Source: Triops longicaudatus (taxonomy: Eukaryota > Arthropoda > Branchiopoda > Notostraca > Triopsidae). From it: a DNA stretch of 64,000 nt. Location: assembly GCA_022885665.1 (NCBI GenBank), contig JAGQDJ010000103.1, forward strand, positions 124,001 to 188,000, read 5' to 3'. Below the pieces are notes generated by a model. That model did no database searches, was not told the origin of the DNA, and saw only the letters and a list, made by a program, of their open reading frames with translations. Positions 12,351 through 24,583 of the stretch are shown here, piece after piece (within the stretch, counting starts at the first letter, position 1; every line of letters starts with the position of its first letter). The position numbers and the translations under genes are program-made.

Positions 12351-15088
12351 ATGGTTTCACCGCGGCGAAATTCAGGCGGGCGGTCTAGGGGGGTTAGTAG
12401 TTTTGTTTCTTTTCCTATTTGCGTTTTTTTTACCGTTTTCTTATGGAACAAGAAGAGTACTTTTAAAATCCTGTGTTTGAAACAGTCGAACATCCAGGCG
12501 CGTTTAAATTCGCGTCGTAGTCGCTCCCGTGATCGTGCTCCAGCTCGCAAAACTTCCCCAAAACGCAAGGGCGATACTGTTGGATCTGGTGGTCGTAGTG
12601 GGCGGGGCCAGAATTCGCAACTCCCCAGTGGAACTGCAGTTCGACATCTCCGGATGGACGCCATGGGATTCTTACACGAAGATCCAGATGCCAACAAAAC
12701 CAGGATAAACAAGTCCGATCGTAACAGTAATAATGCTCGGAATTCTCGCCAATCGCCGCCTGGTAAGACGTCAGGAATTCCAGGTGTTATAAGTAAACTA
12801 TTTTTTTTTTCGTTGCTGATTTCGTTGACAGGGAGAGGTAAAGATAAAGGTAAATCCGAACCCAGTCGAAAGTTCTCCTCGAAAGACAAGTAAAGTGCAT
12901 ATTGACTTTTAACATGTAACTGAACAATATTACGGTGTTGAATAGGTGGGACCATAGCGGTTTCAAGGAAATGTACAAAAAGGAGCTTGGCCTGAAAGAT
13001 GATGACAAAAAGCGAGCGCGTAGCCGATCTCGTTCCCCCATCAAGTCCAAACGCAAATCGCGGTCCAATTCGCGCACGCGTACTGCCACAACTTCGGCGC
13101 GGACGCACAATCGAAACTCTCGTTCCCTGTCGCCTATTCGACGCAAGGTTCAGGCGCGAACTCCTTCCAGCAACTCTTCACCGGATCGCAATTCCCGAGA
13201 TTCGAGTGGATCACCGCGTCGGCGTTCATGGAATCGCCTTCACGGTGAACGACGTGCAGAAAACAATTCCAGTTCCACGACCAAAACTGCAATCAAGCGC
13301 AAGTCAAGATCTTTGTCACCGAGGCCACGATTGGCGTCAGCTCGTTCTGTGTCTCCCACGTCACCGAGTCCGTCAAGAGGTCGTCGCAAATCTGGCAAAA
13401 ATTCCCCTTCAGACCTTGGTAAATCGGGTACCAAATCGAAGAGGAAATCCTCCCCTTCACCACTAAAAAATCGTGCCATGAAGATGACATCGTCATCCAG
13501 CAATACCACAAAACCTTCAGTAAACAGTGATAAAAAGAAAGCAGTTACATCCAAAACTCCGAACAAGGGGAAAGGTACCATGCTAGAGAAACGTAAGCAA
13601 CTCTCGCGGTCGTCGTCGTCAACGTCTGATAGTTCGACGTCACGCAGTCCCCCGCCGAAGAAAAGAAACCGCTCTGCATCGTCGACTCCCAAGAAGTCTG
13701 TCACGAAAACAAAGAAGTCCCAGTCGCGTTCACGTTCACCGAAACGTACTACAACGCGTACGCGAAAGTACTCGAGCTCGAGCTACTCCAGCACGTCGCC
13801 TTCTACGTCTAGTACTCGAAGTTCGCGCAGTACCAGTCGCTCTTCCCACTCATCGTCTGATCGACAACGCCAACGTCGCACGGTTAGTTCTTCCGATTCG
13901 GATAGCAGTTCAGGACACAGGGCACCTCAGTCTCCCCGCCCTTCCGCGACTGCCGCTAGTGTTGCGGAAAACAAAGACAGTCAAGCGGGCACAACGGTTA
14001 AAAATAAGACAAGTGGATCGTCATCCAAAGTGTCACTGGGGCCCGCATCATCTACATTTGGTAAAAAAGGACTTTTAGGAGCTCAAGGTGCGGAAACCAA
14101 GACCAAAGATTACGATAGCGTGGTTGTCCGTAAAACCGTTTCGGCCGATAGCGAAGACAAAAGCTCCAATCAGAAGTCAGGAGCTGGTGCGAACGATGAC
14201 AAGAAAAAGACTCCAACCAACACTGCGTTGCGCAAATCCGTTAACACGAAAGGTTCTGAATCAAGTTCCAGTAGTTCGTCGTCGTCATCCTCGGAGGAAG
14301 ATGACGAGGAGGAAGAGGAAACAGCCCCCAAAGTAAAGACGATTCCACTATCGGAACGATTCGCTAAACTAGCGCAGTTGAGTGGTGAGCGGCGCGAAAT
14401 GGATCTGGTTCAGCTTCGCATTACTGCGCCAGCCGTAGGCGCGGTGGACAAGAAAGTGTCGGTGGAAGAGGGAGTAAAACCTCGCATCCGGGAGCCAAGT
14501 ACAGAGCGTGTCAAAGCTCTTTCCCCCTTACCACCTGCCGTACCCCTCAGAAGCTTATCTTCGCGTTTGACTGGGGCAGGGAGCGGAGCTGATGGCCGCA
14601 GCATGTTGAAAGTCGTCTCAGGAAGTAAAGACGAATTTTATAGAGGAAGAACAAACAGGGGAAGGACAAGTCGAAGCCCGCCACCAGCGAGACTGGCCCC
14701 ATTGAGTTCTTTAAGCGGCGGTAGAGATCATGGACCTCCGGAACACGCAGAATGGAACAACAGATACCCAATGAGTCGCCGGCCAGAGCCGCCACGCGAC
14801 CTACCCCGTGACTGGGACGACATAGAGGTCCGCCATCAGTATTACATACGACGAGGACATTTTCCACGAGATTTCACCTTGGAAGAATTTGCCAAATGGG
14901 AAGATTGGTGGGTTAGGTACCAGCAATGGAAACGAGGGTACGAAAGAGCTTGGGTAGCAACACATGGACCCAATGTCCCCGTCAAATATCCCGAGCACAA
15001 CTCCTACGATCCTACTACTGTCAGCAGACCCAGCATTCGTAGCCGGTTAACATGGGCGAGACCCAATCGCAGAAGGACTACTCGCTAA
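12351..15088 (+). CDS. RS-rich (SR-related) nuclear protein, 4 exons, 846 aa
   Basis: Exons: 12351-12392, 12486-12783, 12832-12889, 12946-15088 (2541 nt in frame). The ATG has a good context (A at -3, G at +4). The protein is dominated by Arg/Ser, Ser-Pro and Lys/Ser tracts through most of its first 500 residues, then a Ser12 run followed by Asp/Glu at about 570-595. The C-terminus is different: an aromatic, charged block at about 755-820 (HQYYIRRGHFPRDF, FAKWEDWWVRYQQWKRGYER) that looks folded and conserved. A WDHSGFKEMYKKELGLK segment follows the exon 3/4 joint. RS proteins of this type act in pre-mRNA splicing or mRNP assembly in nuclear speckles; that role is inferred from composition. 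I do not recognise the exact family; a THRAP3/BCLAF1- or SRRM-like protein is possible. No RRM or PWI motif is seen. The exon 2 acceptor could instead be 12497, removing four residues. Confidence 0.85.
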
Positions 15089-15106
15089 TTCGTATCCCCG
15101 GCCTGT

Positions 15107-15112
15107 TTTATT
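15107..15112 (-). terminator. Probable poly(A) signal of RPB7
   Basis: TTTATT on the plus strand, that is AATAAA on the minus strand. It lies 220 bp past the RPB7 stop and only 19 bp past the RS-protein stop codon on the other strand. Confidence 0.55.
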
Positions 15113-15331
15113 GTTCGACGTGAGGAACATTACGAGAACAGGAGCTTTTTTAATGCCGGATGGACTGGCTGGTCAGAAAAGTGAACTATGATTTAAAAGA
15201 GATGACACAGGTGGCTACCCTTGTGAGGGATAATACAATCTCATAGTTTTGTCGAGGAAGTGAATGGGTTGAAACTTTTAAAGAAGAATTTTCATGTAAT
15301 GCGGATGAGAAGGCTTGAATACACTTGAGCT

Positions 15332-16653
15332 TTAACTGACAAGACCTAGAGATCACTTGGAATTAGTACAAAATAAATGAATTTCAGCAGCGTACCTAAG
15401 AAGTCATCCATCAGCGTTCCAATGGCAAACTATGAAAGAAAAAGAGAAAAATGTATGAAAGAGGCTTTCGAGAGGACAAGGATGGGAGTACTTACAATGT
15501 CTGTAGCGTCTACACGAGTGCCTACAATCTTGAGCCGGATTTCGTCATCTTGCTGTATTACTACGTCCTGAGAACAGGGAAAAGACAAAGTCCTAGAGGT
15601 TAGCACTCAAAGATTTTTCCACCGGTAGAAAACGAATATACCTCGTCCTGGGTTTTGTAGCAAGGTGGGGTCGAATTGGGGTCAAACTGCATATCCGACG
15701 GGATGGACTGCGCAGTTTAGAAAATGGAAAGACAATGAGAACAATAAATTTGAAATAAACCATAATGTTTAGATTTTGTTATTTAAAGTGGTTTTACATG
15801 TCGAGAAATGAAACAAGACAAGGGTCCAATTTCGGTAAACAGACCAACCTATGAGAAACAATAGTCACGGTTAAGAGTACGTTTACACTTTGAAAAGAAA
15901 TGGAGGAGTCTAAAGAGTTTACTTTATTAACTTGCGTCACTACAGCATCCAGCACTTGGCCCTTGAAGGGGCGGAAGACGATCGCTTTATATTTAACAGG
16001 ATAAACAACGAAACCTTGGCCAGGTTGGATAATGCCAGAACCAATCGTGTCAATAGTAGTTACAGCAATCACGAAACCGTATCTTAAAGAGAAACAAGAA
16101 TGAACTTAAACTGATAATAAATTGAAAATATGAGATACTTACTTCCCTGTACACGTGCCTTCAACTTCAGTAAAGAGCTTTTGTTTGACAGTTTCCAGTA
16201 ACTGCGGACCGAAGTATCGCGGGTGAAGCATAATTTCATGTTCGAGCGCAATCTGTTAAGAAATTGGAACTAATTAAATGCGTTTTATGTTCGTCACATG
16301 AATATACTTATAAAATATGAGTGAATTGAAGCAACGGCCTACTTCAACATGTTTGGCGTGCGCATGAGACTAATTTAATAATTTGATCTTTATTTAATAA
16401 TTCACAACTGATACTGACAGTCTCAAGTATTTTATGTTTTTAGGCTCAATTGTTACTTTTCTAAAACTGCATAATGCCATATAGTATTACAAAAATAGAG
16501 AAAAACTGAATATTTCTTCCAGAAAGATCGGCTTCAGTTTTTCCAAGTTCTGGAAAACGACAAGATAGAAACACTACAATATTATAAAGTTGTTAATAGA
16601 ACATCCTGTTGTTAATAGTAAGACTAAACAAGAAAGCTTACATGATAAAACAT
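15332..16653 (-). CDS. POLR2G: DNA-directed RNA polymerase II subunit RPB7 (8 exons, 172 aa)
   Basis: Pol II stalk subunit that pairs with RPB4, contacts nascent RNA and supports initiation and mRNA processing. Exons on the minus strand: 16653-16642, 16252-16143, 16082-15923, 15848-15798, 15707-15642, 15567-15496, 15429-15396, 15345-15332. The total is 519 nt, giving exactly the 172 aa of human RPB7. Exon 1 codes only MFYH and exon 8 only the end of GLVS plus the stop; both were found by matching the invariant termini. The N-terminal RNP-like domain includes HPRYFGP and EGTCTGKYGFVIAVTTID, followed by the VVYPVKYKAIVFRPFKG core. The C-terminal S1/OB domain includes VGLFTEIGPLSCFISRH and QQDDEIRLKIVGTRVD. 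All introns are GT-AG; intron 1 is 389 bp. The gene is convergent with the RS-protein gene. Confidence 0.97.
15372..15377 (+). terminator. Probable poly(A) signal of the RS-protein gene
   Basis: First canonical AATAAA after the RS-protein stop at 15088. It lies inside the last intron of the opposite-strand RPB7 gene (15346-15395), so the two transcripts would overlap at their 3' ends. Confidence 0.55.
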
Positions 16654-17044
16654 TTTCAATCAAAATAAAAACTGACGAACACTTGACAATCTTTCAAACT
16701 GTGTTGTTTATACCGATGAAGCCGAAAGGGACTGCATTACCCAACGGGCTCAAGAAATGGCTAAAAACCGGACAGTGATTCTAAAAGGCGTGGTTATATA
16801 CCAGCTATTGGATGAAAAGGAATACAAATTCAGGAGGGGAAACTGCCTTGACGTGAAAGTCAACTACCTTAAGGTTTCAAATAAAAAAAAGCAATTTGAA
16901 TTCCAGCACATGGGTAGCAAAATTAGGGAGCAAATTTCTTACGATAAGTCGAATGAACGGTGGAGCCAAAGAAGCTTGGATTGAATGTCGGCTGGTTCAT
17001 TTTTTTTTTTCTGAAGGGATTGTCGTTTTTCGACAATTATTTAT

Positions 17045-17083
17045 CCACGAGGCGAGAAACGGGGCTGCAAGCCCGCCTCGTGG
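17045..17083. repeat. Nested hairpin upstream of RPB7
   Basis: Perfect 10-bp arms CCACGAGGCG (17045-17054) and CGCCTCGTGG (17074-17083), with a second perfect stem GGGCT/AGCCC nested inside (17062-17066 with 17070-17074). GC-rich against an AT-rich background. Function unknown. Confidence 0.6.
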
Positions 17084-20000
17084 GTGTAATCTAGCACAAC
17101 TGAGGAACACGCTTCCAAAAGTTGAGTTAGTACGAACGAGTAACCCGGCATTTATTCTATTTGCAAAAAATTCATCAAATTATTTTTGCCTGAAACAAAT
17201 CAACCTTCGAATTGTTAAAAAGTCATGCAAAGGACACGATAGAAGTTGCTGTGTGTATGTTGACAAATTCTCCTCTCAAATATGTATGCATAAATGAAGC
17301 TCTGAATTTGCGGTTAATAAAAGTTGAGATAGCTCATCGAATTGAGTCATATAACTAACGTTGTGTTCATTGTCCATGGGAGCTTAAAACACGAGTGGGG
17401 TATTTTTCTAGTCTTTAACTTTGTCCTGGGTACGATACGTGACGCAAGCAACATTTGGTGCTGACGACGTCTGGAAATCGTTTGGAAGCACTAACTAAGG
17501 TATACAGCGCGTTGATGAAATCCGTTAAAATAACTCTACCTTTTCCCTGGACGTACAGCCCAAGAAAATAGTGTCAAGAAAGAAAAAAGGATGTCTAGAA
17601 AAAATAGAGTCATTTATCGTCAAAGGCCAACAAGGCCTGTCAGCCGCAAATGCGCCACACAAAGTCAATTCCAGCTCGATTAACGAACTGCTTTCAAAGA
17701 ATTACGCACCTTGTTCTCTTTTCGCGGCTAGCTAAGATTTTTTTTTCGCAAGACAACGTCATTTTTGGAATTTACCACGTGAATAGAAGGCCAATGTCTG
17801 AAGATTTTAGTCGTCTGAAGCCTAATACAGGAGTCAGATTGTAGCTGACTTTCCAGATTTTGTATTAAGACAACATAAGAGAGACTTCCGTTTAAGTAAC
17901 CCAAAAGCTTGACACTGGACCGCGACACTAAAGATTCTACCCTCAAATAAAGACATGTTGCCACTGGGCAACTATGTCGCTTACATCACAGAAAACTTTG
18001 TCCGGAGGTTTTGAAATGGAATCTGTAATGCGAGATGACAACAGCCATTAGACAAGAGATATAAAAATGAAACATTAATATAAATACAGTTGCAATTATG
18101 CAATATCGGACTTCAAATTTGCTACACAAAGCCGAATTCAGGATGTTCTTATGGGAGAGGTCAGTGTGTATTTTTATCTCACATTTGGTATTTGCCCATG
18201 TTAACAATTCTGAAATAAAAATTTCGGGTTGGTAAAATCCTACTGCCCGCTGTTTCTGCCTTACAATTAGATTAACTTCAGTCCTTTCATAATGAATAAA
18301 ACGGTCCCCAAAGTAAAATTGTATCAAACGAATGGAGCTGAATATTCGAACAAAATTTCAAGAACTTGGGGATTTTCTGGAGAACAACAATGAGTCTTCC
18401 GATAAAGAATGACATACATTAGCGGGATTACACGATCATGGAAAAATTACTCTCTGGAGCTCATGCACGAATTACATTTTGAACATCTGGTTTTACGGGA
18501 ATTTGTTATTCATTCTTTGAAAAGTGCCGTGTTTTACCGATAAATGCCAATCAGAAAAACACTACACGGCTTATTTTTGTAATTAACTTTAGGCTATAGA
18601 CTTTTTTTTATCACAGTTTATAAAGATCATGGAGCCACTTTGGCGTCAATTTCGGCACTAAAATGCGAGCTCGAAGAGGAAAATGAAACGCGTATATTAA
18701 GAGCTCTGAAGGCGTATTCTTCGTTAGTGTTCTTAACGCAAACTCTCCAATTTGGTTCTGAAAGAAATTTACTCCTAATTCCTTTCCCGTCCGTGTGCTA
18801 ATAGAGAAAACCCAGATCATGGTGGCCGGAGAAGGGATAGTCTGTACCGGCAGCAGTAATATCTGCCCGTTTTGTCCTCAGCTGCGAGTAGCAGCATCGT
18901 GAGAAAATATAGTGGAGCAAGGGAACGATCAATACGCAGGGTTTGAGCTGCTTTTCCTTATGGGTTGACTTTACCCATCAACCTCAGGGCCAGGGCCACC
19001 ATGCATCAGCTTCCAGAGTCTTCTATGTTCTTTATCCTCCAGTCCGTGTACAACATCCCACCCCTTTAAATATCCCCCCAAAAAATGAACCCCTGCTCTT
19101 GTGGCTCTGTCGCTCACCTTCAAGCGTTTGCCACTCGTTCCTGTTTCCCTTGTAAAACAGCACAAATGTAAAACTTCACAAAGTCGAGCCGCAATCCGCT
19201 GAGTACCCTTGAATGTGAAGGTATTTCCGAGGGGTGTCCAGAGAATAGCGTACCTTAACTGTAGTAAAGGCGAGAGGTTCGTTCGAAACTTCGGGGCAAG
19301 AGGACAGGAAAGGAAGCGTAGTTTTCGGGAAAAAAGAAACGGAGTCCACTATTTCCTTTTCGACCATTGCAGTGCTTATGCTATAATGTCGGTCACGCTC
19401 TTTTCTTTCTTTCGACCGGAGAGTAGTACACATCCTTTGTATACGAAAGCGTATGCATATGCATGCCTGGGATTTCCAAGCTTCGGGAAAGAAGGAAGAC
19501 AAAGGCTCGTGAGGAAGAACGAAGAAGTGTAGGAACGATGTGGAGTTGGTTGGGTGTTGCGAGAAAAAAAAAGGGGAGAAAAACGGAATTCGGAAGCGAT
19601 CCGTACAATATATTTCTCCGCTGTAAACAGGCCCAGACGCGTCTGCGCTCTGAACAGTTTCACGCAGATTCTGTCTGTCCCACAGTTGGGGCTCTGATCT
19701 TGTAAGCGAGTCTTCGGGTGGACCGACACCCTTCTTGGCTTCCCACCGCACTTGTCATAGACATTGTTGGCGCTAATGGGTCTTAGATGTGGTGTCGATG
19801 TCCATGGACACAGAATTGCAGCGACTAAACTACCCTGTAGGACCTAACACTTAGAACTCCTTGACGTCTCTAGTGGAATCCCGAGTTGTTTGTTGTCTGT
19901 GAAATTTGGAACTTTCCATACTGTGCCGAAAATCGTAGATCCTAGGTGCAGACGACTATAGTGAAATTGTGAGCTTTAGGATAAAAGAGTTCCGTAGTTT

Positions 20001-22018
20001 TTCCCCGGGAGACGTTTGTTGTATTCCTGGCGTCGCCCAACGAGTTTGTGTGACAAGCTTGAAGGGGCTGTTGATTAAGCGGTAAGTCATCCGAGTTTAC
20101 CCTGAGGGCCTATAGCATCAAATTTCCTGCACGTCTATTCGTATTTCCATTGCACAACCCCAAATCTATTGCCTGCTGTCAAAACTTTTAGCCTTGATTT
20201 CCGATGTGATTTGCTGCCTCTGCAAGGGGATTCTTAGACCGTAATAGCTCTCTACGTAGTTTGTACCTTTCTTCAATAATGGGCAGAGAGTAAAGGCAAA
20301 GCCTCTTTCATTTTTCGAACTCGAAACGTTTTCACAGCCGCTGGTATGTAGAGATGGTCGATACGCTTTTTCGTATCGGTTTCCCAGTGCGTTTCCCGTG
20401 CTTTTCAGTATTTTTCTTACGTTATATACTTCCATTACGTTAATTGTCACTTAACTTTAAGGTTTCAAACATTAACTTCTTTTGCGAGCTTCCTTAGCTC
20501 GAGAAGAATTGGATTCCTAGAGAATCCTGTTTCGCCGCCTGCTGATCTCAAGATTGTTTGTTAGGCTAATCTTTAAGTATAGGCCAGAAGGACAATGAGC
20601 TGGTTTTCCTGTGTACTGAATATAGGCTCCTATAAACGCCTCAAAATACCCCTCCCTCGCTGACCATCAAGAATGGCCTTGTAACCTCTTCCTTTCTCTC
20701 AGGATCCCCATCCCCTGAGACTAAGGCCCGTCTTACCCAAATCATCAGTTCTTCTTGAATAAACATAGTTATCGTGGGCAGAACTGAGCAAGCATCTCTT
20801 TTCCTCTCCCGTGTACCACGGCTTGTGCTAAAGTATATTGCAAGAGAAATACTGTACAAATGCTTCAAGACAAATCCTTCTGAAAGATCCATGACGTGAA
20901 ATTCTAGTCCTACTCTTTCTAAGCTTCTCCCTCTGTCGCAGTCTCAGATTCCTAATGCACGGCTGCTGTGGGTCTCATATTCCATTAAAGACTGATAGGT
21001 GCATTAGTAAGCATCGCTAATTATTACAAGAATTTCACCATTGCTGTGTTATTTGGGTTAAATAGCGTAAACTGACGGTATTTCTTCTTCCCGCTCGTGA
21101 CAAATAAATGCAAAGTGGAAGCTAAATTGAACTATTCCAGAAAAGAATCGTAAATAATACTAACTACTTCGTGCAGATTCACTTATTCTTGCTTTGAAGA
21201 CGGGTAGCGAGACAGAAGCGTTTACCTTATTCCTACTCGGAACACCGTTCATTCCGGGTGCTGTGTGCTTACCAAGCCCTTAAAGCCCTCTGGCGCATAA
21301 TGTAACGCGATTTCAATTTAGCAAGGCAAACTTGCCTGCTATCCTTACGCCCTAATCCCGTGTTGGGTGAAGACCCGTGCCCTGTTTTTGTGGAGGAAGG
21401 AAAGAAAACACGAGGATCATATTGGCGTTCCGGGATATATTCTTTTTGCTTTTCCGAGACTGTTTATTTTTTCCCCCCAGCGAAGACATTTTTGGCAAAT
21501 AGTAAAGGGCGATGATTAGATCTTGCACAGGAGGCAAAAGGCCTTTGATTTCACCTGAGAGATAAAAAGGTTTAATGTGTTTAAAGGGCCTATCATCTGG
21601 AAACTTAAAAATAACGAGATGAACTACAACCATATATTCTAGAGAAAAGTTTTCTTTGTAAATTGAAAGATAGAAGATAATAGTACCGAGGAACATTACT
21701 GGAGAGATGTATTGCTGAAAATCGAAGTACTGTGCAAGAAGAATCACAATAATGCGATTCCATAAGGAGGTTTACAATAATGTAATGGCCTTATGATTAA
21801 AATAAAATTTCAGATGAATTGTAGCACTTTCTTCGACCAAAAAAAACCGCTCGCCCCTTGATTTATTAGCAATTAGCACCACATACTGTACGGACTCCGT
21901 GCTGTGTTTCCCTGGTACAACTTCACATATTATGCTAGGTAGTGACTAAAGAGGAATAAAGGTCATGTCAAATCAGTGGAAGAGGTTTGAGTCTGTATAT
22001 ACATGTTACATGTATGTA

Positions 22019-22682
22019 GAGTGGAGTCCACTTAAAACGATGACACTGATCAATTGATATAGCGATAGTCCGTCCATAGTAATGCAAAACTTACTGTCCC
22101 GCTTTCGTCGCATTTAATCTCATGATAACGAAGTCCGGTTAAACCGATTTCGCTTATACTAAAAACCCGCCTTTCCGATTAAATGTTTAAGTCCTACGGG
22201 GTATCTTGCAATGGTTTGTATAGCTTCAGCTATATAGATGCCCTGGGACCAACTCGAGTTCCTGAACATTGACTTGATAATTTCCACGAAAGAATTAAGA
22301 CTTGCTTTCAAAATTTTGAAGATTTGCCATCCTATCGCCATGACATTTCTTGATGACAAGGTTCAGTACAGCGCTGAAAATTTGAAGGAAAGGTGGAGCA
22401 AAGGTGGGAAACTTTTGACAGTTGTTCAGTGTGGAGAAATTTTTGCTTCGCCTGAAAATAATACTATGTTTTGAATACTTTTTTAATAAAACAATACTAT
22501 TTAAAAAGTATGTTTTTTTGCAACCTTAGTAAAAGCCAAAGTACATATATTACTACTCGTTTTGTTATCTTTACTAGGGTTTTCCGACTAGATGTAAGCC
22601 TATATCCTGATACACCGATGGTTCGCTTATATCGATACCACCTGTCAGATTCCGAGTCCATCGGTATAAACGGACTCCACTG
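22019..22682. mobile_element. Pogo/Tigger-like non-autonomous DNA transposon
   Basis: 664-bp element. Its terminal inverted repeats agree at 19 of the first 24 positions (start GAGTGGAGTCC, end reversed CAGTGGAGTCCG) and both ends are flanked by TA, the target duplication of Tc1/mariner-pogo elements. Subterminal sequence rich in ATAACGAAGTCCGG-like motifs is typical of Tigger-type relatives. The internal open frame at 22238-22474 has no transposase motif, so the copy is non-autonomous. Confidence 0.65.
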
Positions 22683-24119
22683 TATCATGGTCTATAAATC
22701 CGCATATACCATAGTCCAGCAGTGGTTGTCACACTTCTTTTGTCCGCGGCTCCCTTGGACACGGACTAAGCCACCGCGTCTTCATAATGACAAATTATAA
22801 TGCATAAGTGCTACTTAAATACATAATAGCAGTATTATGAATACTGTTTGCTCAGTTCAGCTTATGTTGACCCGCACAATTTTATCTAAAAATACGCTTT
22901 TAAGGTACTTGGTTTTAAAATCTTACTTATTATTGGATAATACAAAAGTCCACTAACTCGACTGTAACTAATCAGGCAACGAAATGTGTGACCTTTTTCT
23001 GCTATAGTTAGTGTGTCCTTTCAATGTTTGCAAGCGTTTCTTGGGTTCCAGAAATGTTTACTTCGGTTATGTCATTTTTCAACTTATTAACCATGCTTAA
23101 TCCACAGTAGCTGGTAAAAGTAGAATTCTGCTATAACTTTTGATTGTTCTAACACGCCTATTAGTGAACTTTTCCTAATTGTGAGGTGAAAGACGGCCAT
23201 GTGTGGACTGTTTATACGGGTTACGCGATCGCAAGAAGTACGCACTGATATTCTTCTATAGAAAGTTTCACAGCCTCTTCAAATAACGTCGATGTGAAAC
23301 ATTCTCACACAAAAATTCCCCTTTCAGAGCTGGATTTTTCCAAAGCTCCATGGCTCCCTTGACCGAGGCTCACTGCCCTCCTGGGAGCCGCGGCTCACAG
23401 TTTCACAACCACTGCCATAGTCTGTCTACAGGGTATACAGGCTTTACAGGTTATGCCTATGTCGTAGAAGCATACTTACCATACGCCTTGAAGGGCTTAG
23501 CATTAATTATATTTTATTGCTGCGGAATATAATGCTAAACTCGCAGACGCGGACAGTACCGTCAGTTCCCGGACGAATAAACTAGTGACTAAAGTATAAC
23601 AGATCTGGAGAAAAACTGAACATGTGCTTTCGTGTTATAAAGCTGACGTCAAGCATGTGTTTCACATACTTATCCGCCAGGTTTGCCACTGAGGAAAATG
23701 AAAGAGAAGGCCTTTAAGAAACCCCGCTGAGGATGGTCTCCTTTTCTCATGTTTACTATTATCAGTAGGACACCAGTGGCGTGCTTCAAAAGGTTGTCAG
23801 ACACATACATAGTAGTACATATGGCAGTGCAACTATTTGTATGGAGTTAAAGAAGAACAAATTGCAAAACACCGAAATGTTGATACCAGGCTGTGACAAG
23901 CGATCAGGAAAGAGTTGTAAAAATTAATGACGGACACGGGAGAAAAAGTGTCTTTTAATGAGATTGTCCAATTTATACTTTTATTGACTTACCTTATACA
24001 TATCTAATAATTTTAATCAGGCAAACAGTACTAAGTCACTATCACGTGAATTCAGCATGTATAGGTAAATATAAAAATTGTGTAGAGGAAAACCTTACGC
24101 GCCATTGGTATCCTAGTGA

Positions 24120-24345
24120 CCAGTGACGTAACAAGGGTGGGGCAGTCAGGGCACGTGCCCTGGGAGCTATGATAGGGACCGCCTTTTTCATAATACACGA
24201 TAGGACAACAAAAGTTAAATAATACAATTAAATGAAAAAAAATATATTTGCACACACAAAAATAAAAATGGATTTCGATTAATACACGAAGCTATCGCAT
24301 GGGTAACTACTCATTCCACCGACCGCCCCCTTCATTGGACGCTGG
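24120..24345. mobile_element. Degenerate MITE with CCAGTGACGTAAC-type end
   Basis: It begins CCAGTGACGTAACAAGGGTG and ends with a sequence whose reverse complement starts CCAGCGTCCAATGAAGG, giving weak terminal inverted repeats of about 30 bp. The CAGTGRCGTAAC...GGGG start is common in short DNA transposons of animals. The target duplication is not clear, so family and exact ends are uncertain. Confidence 0.35.
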
Positions 24346-24583
24346 TTGTATAGGAGACTCTGGTCAATTGTAATGTGAGTAACCAAATCGTAATTTTTAA
24401 ACTGAAAGTATCTTTTTTCTTTCTAATTTCTTAGTTTTTATGTTTAATATTCGTACACCGAAACTACGAAAAAATTATTCTATACATTAAGGGTACGGAG
24501 TGGAAAAAGTAGAACAATGCAGCTGTTATAGAAACACCATTTTTACACAGCACAAGATTATCCAGGACAATGGACTACAAATA

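Noticed and set aside
13240..13704. 154-codon minus-strand open frame (Asp/Leu/Phe-rich)
   Set aside because: Antisense shadow of the RS-rich exon; its acidic composition simply reflects the complement of Arg/Ser codons.
19176..19751. 191-codon minus-strand open frame, the longest in the desert
   Set aside because: No recognisable domain, Phe/Ser/Arg-skewed composition from a CT-rich region, and long overlapping frames on the other strand; more likely chance or untranslated sequence.
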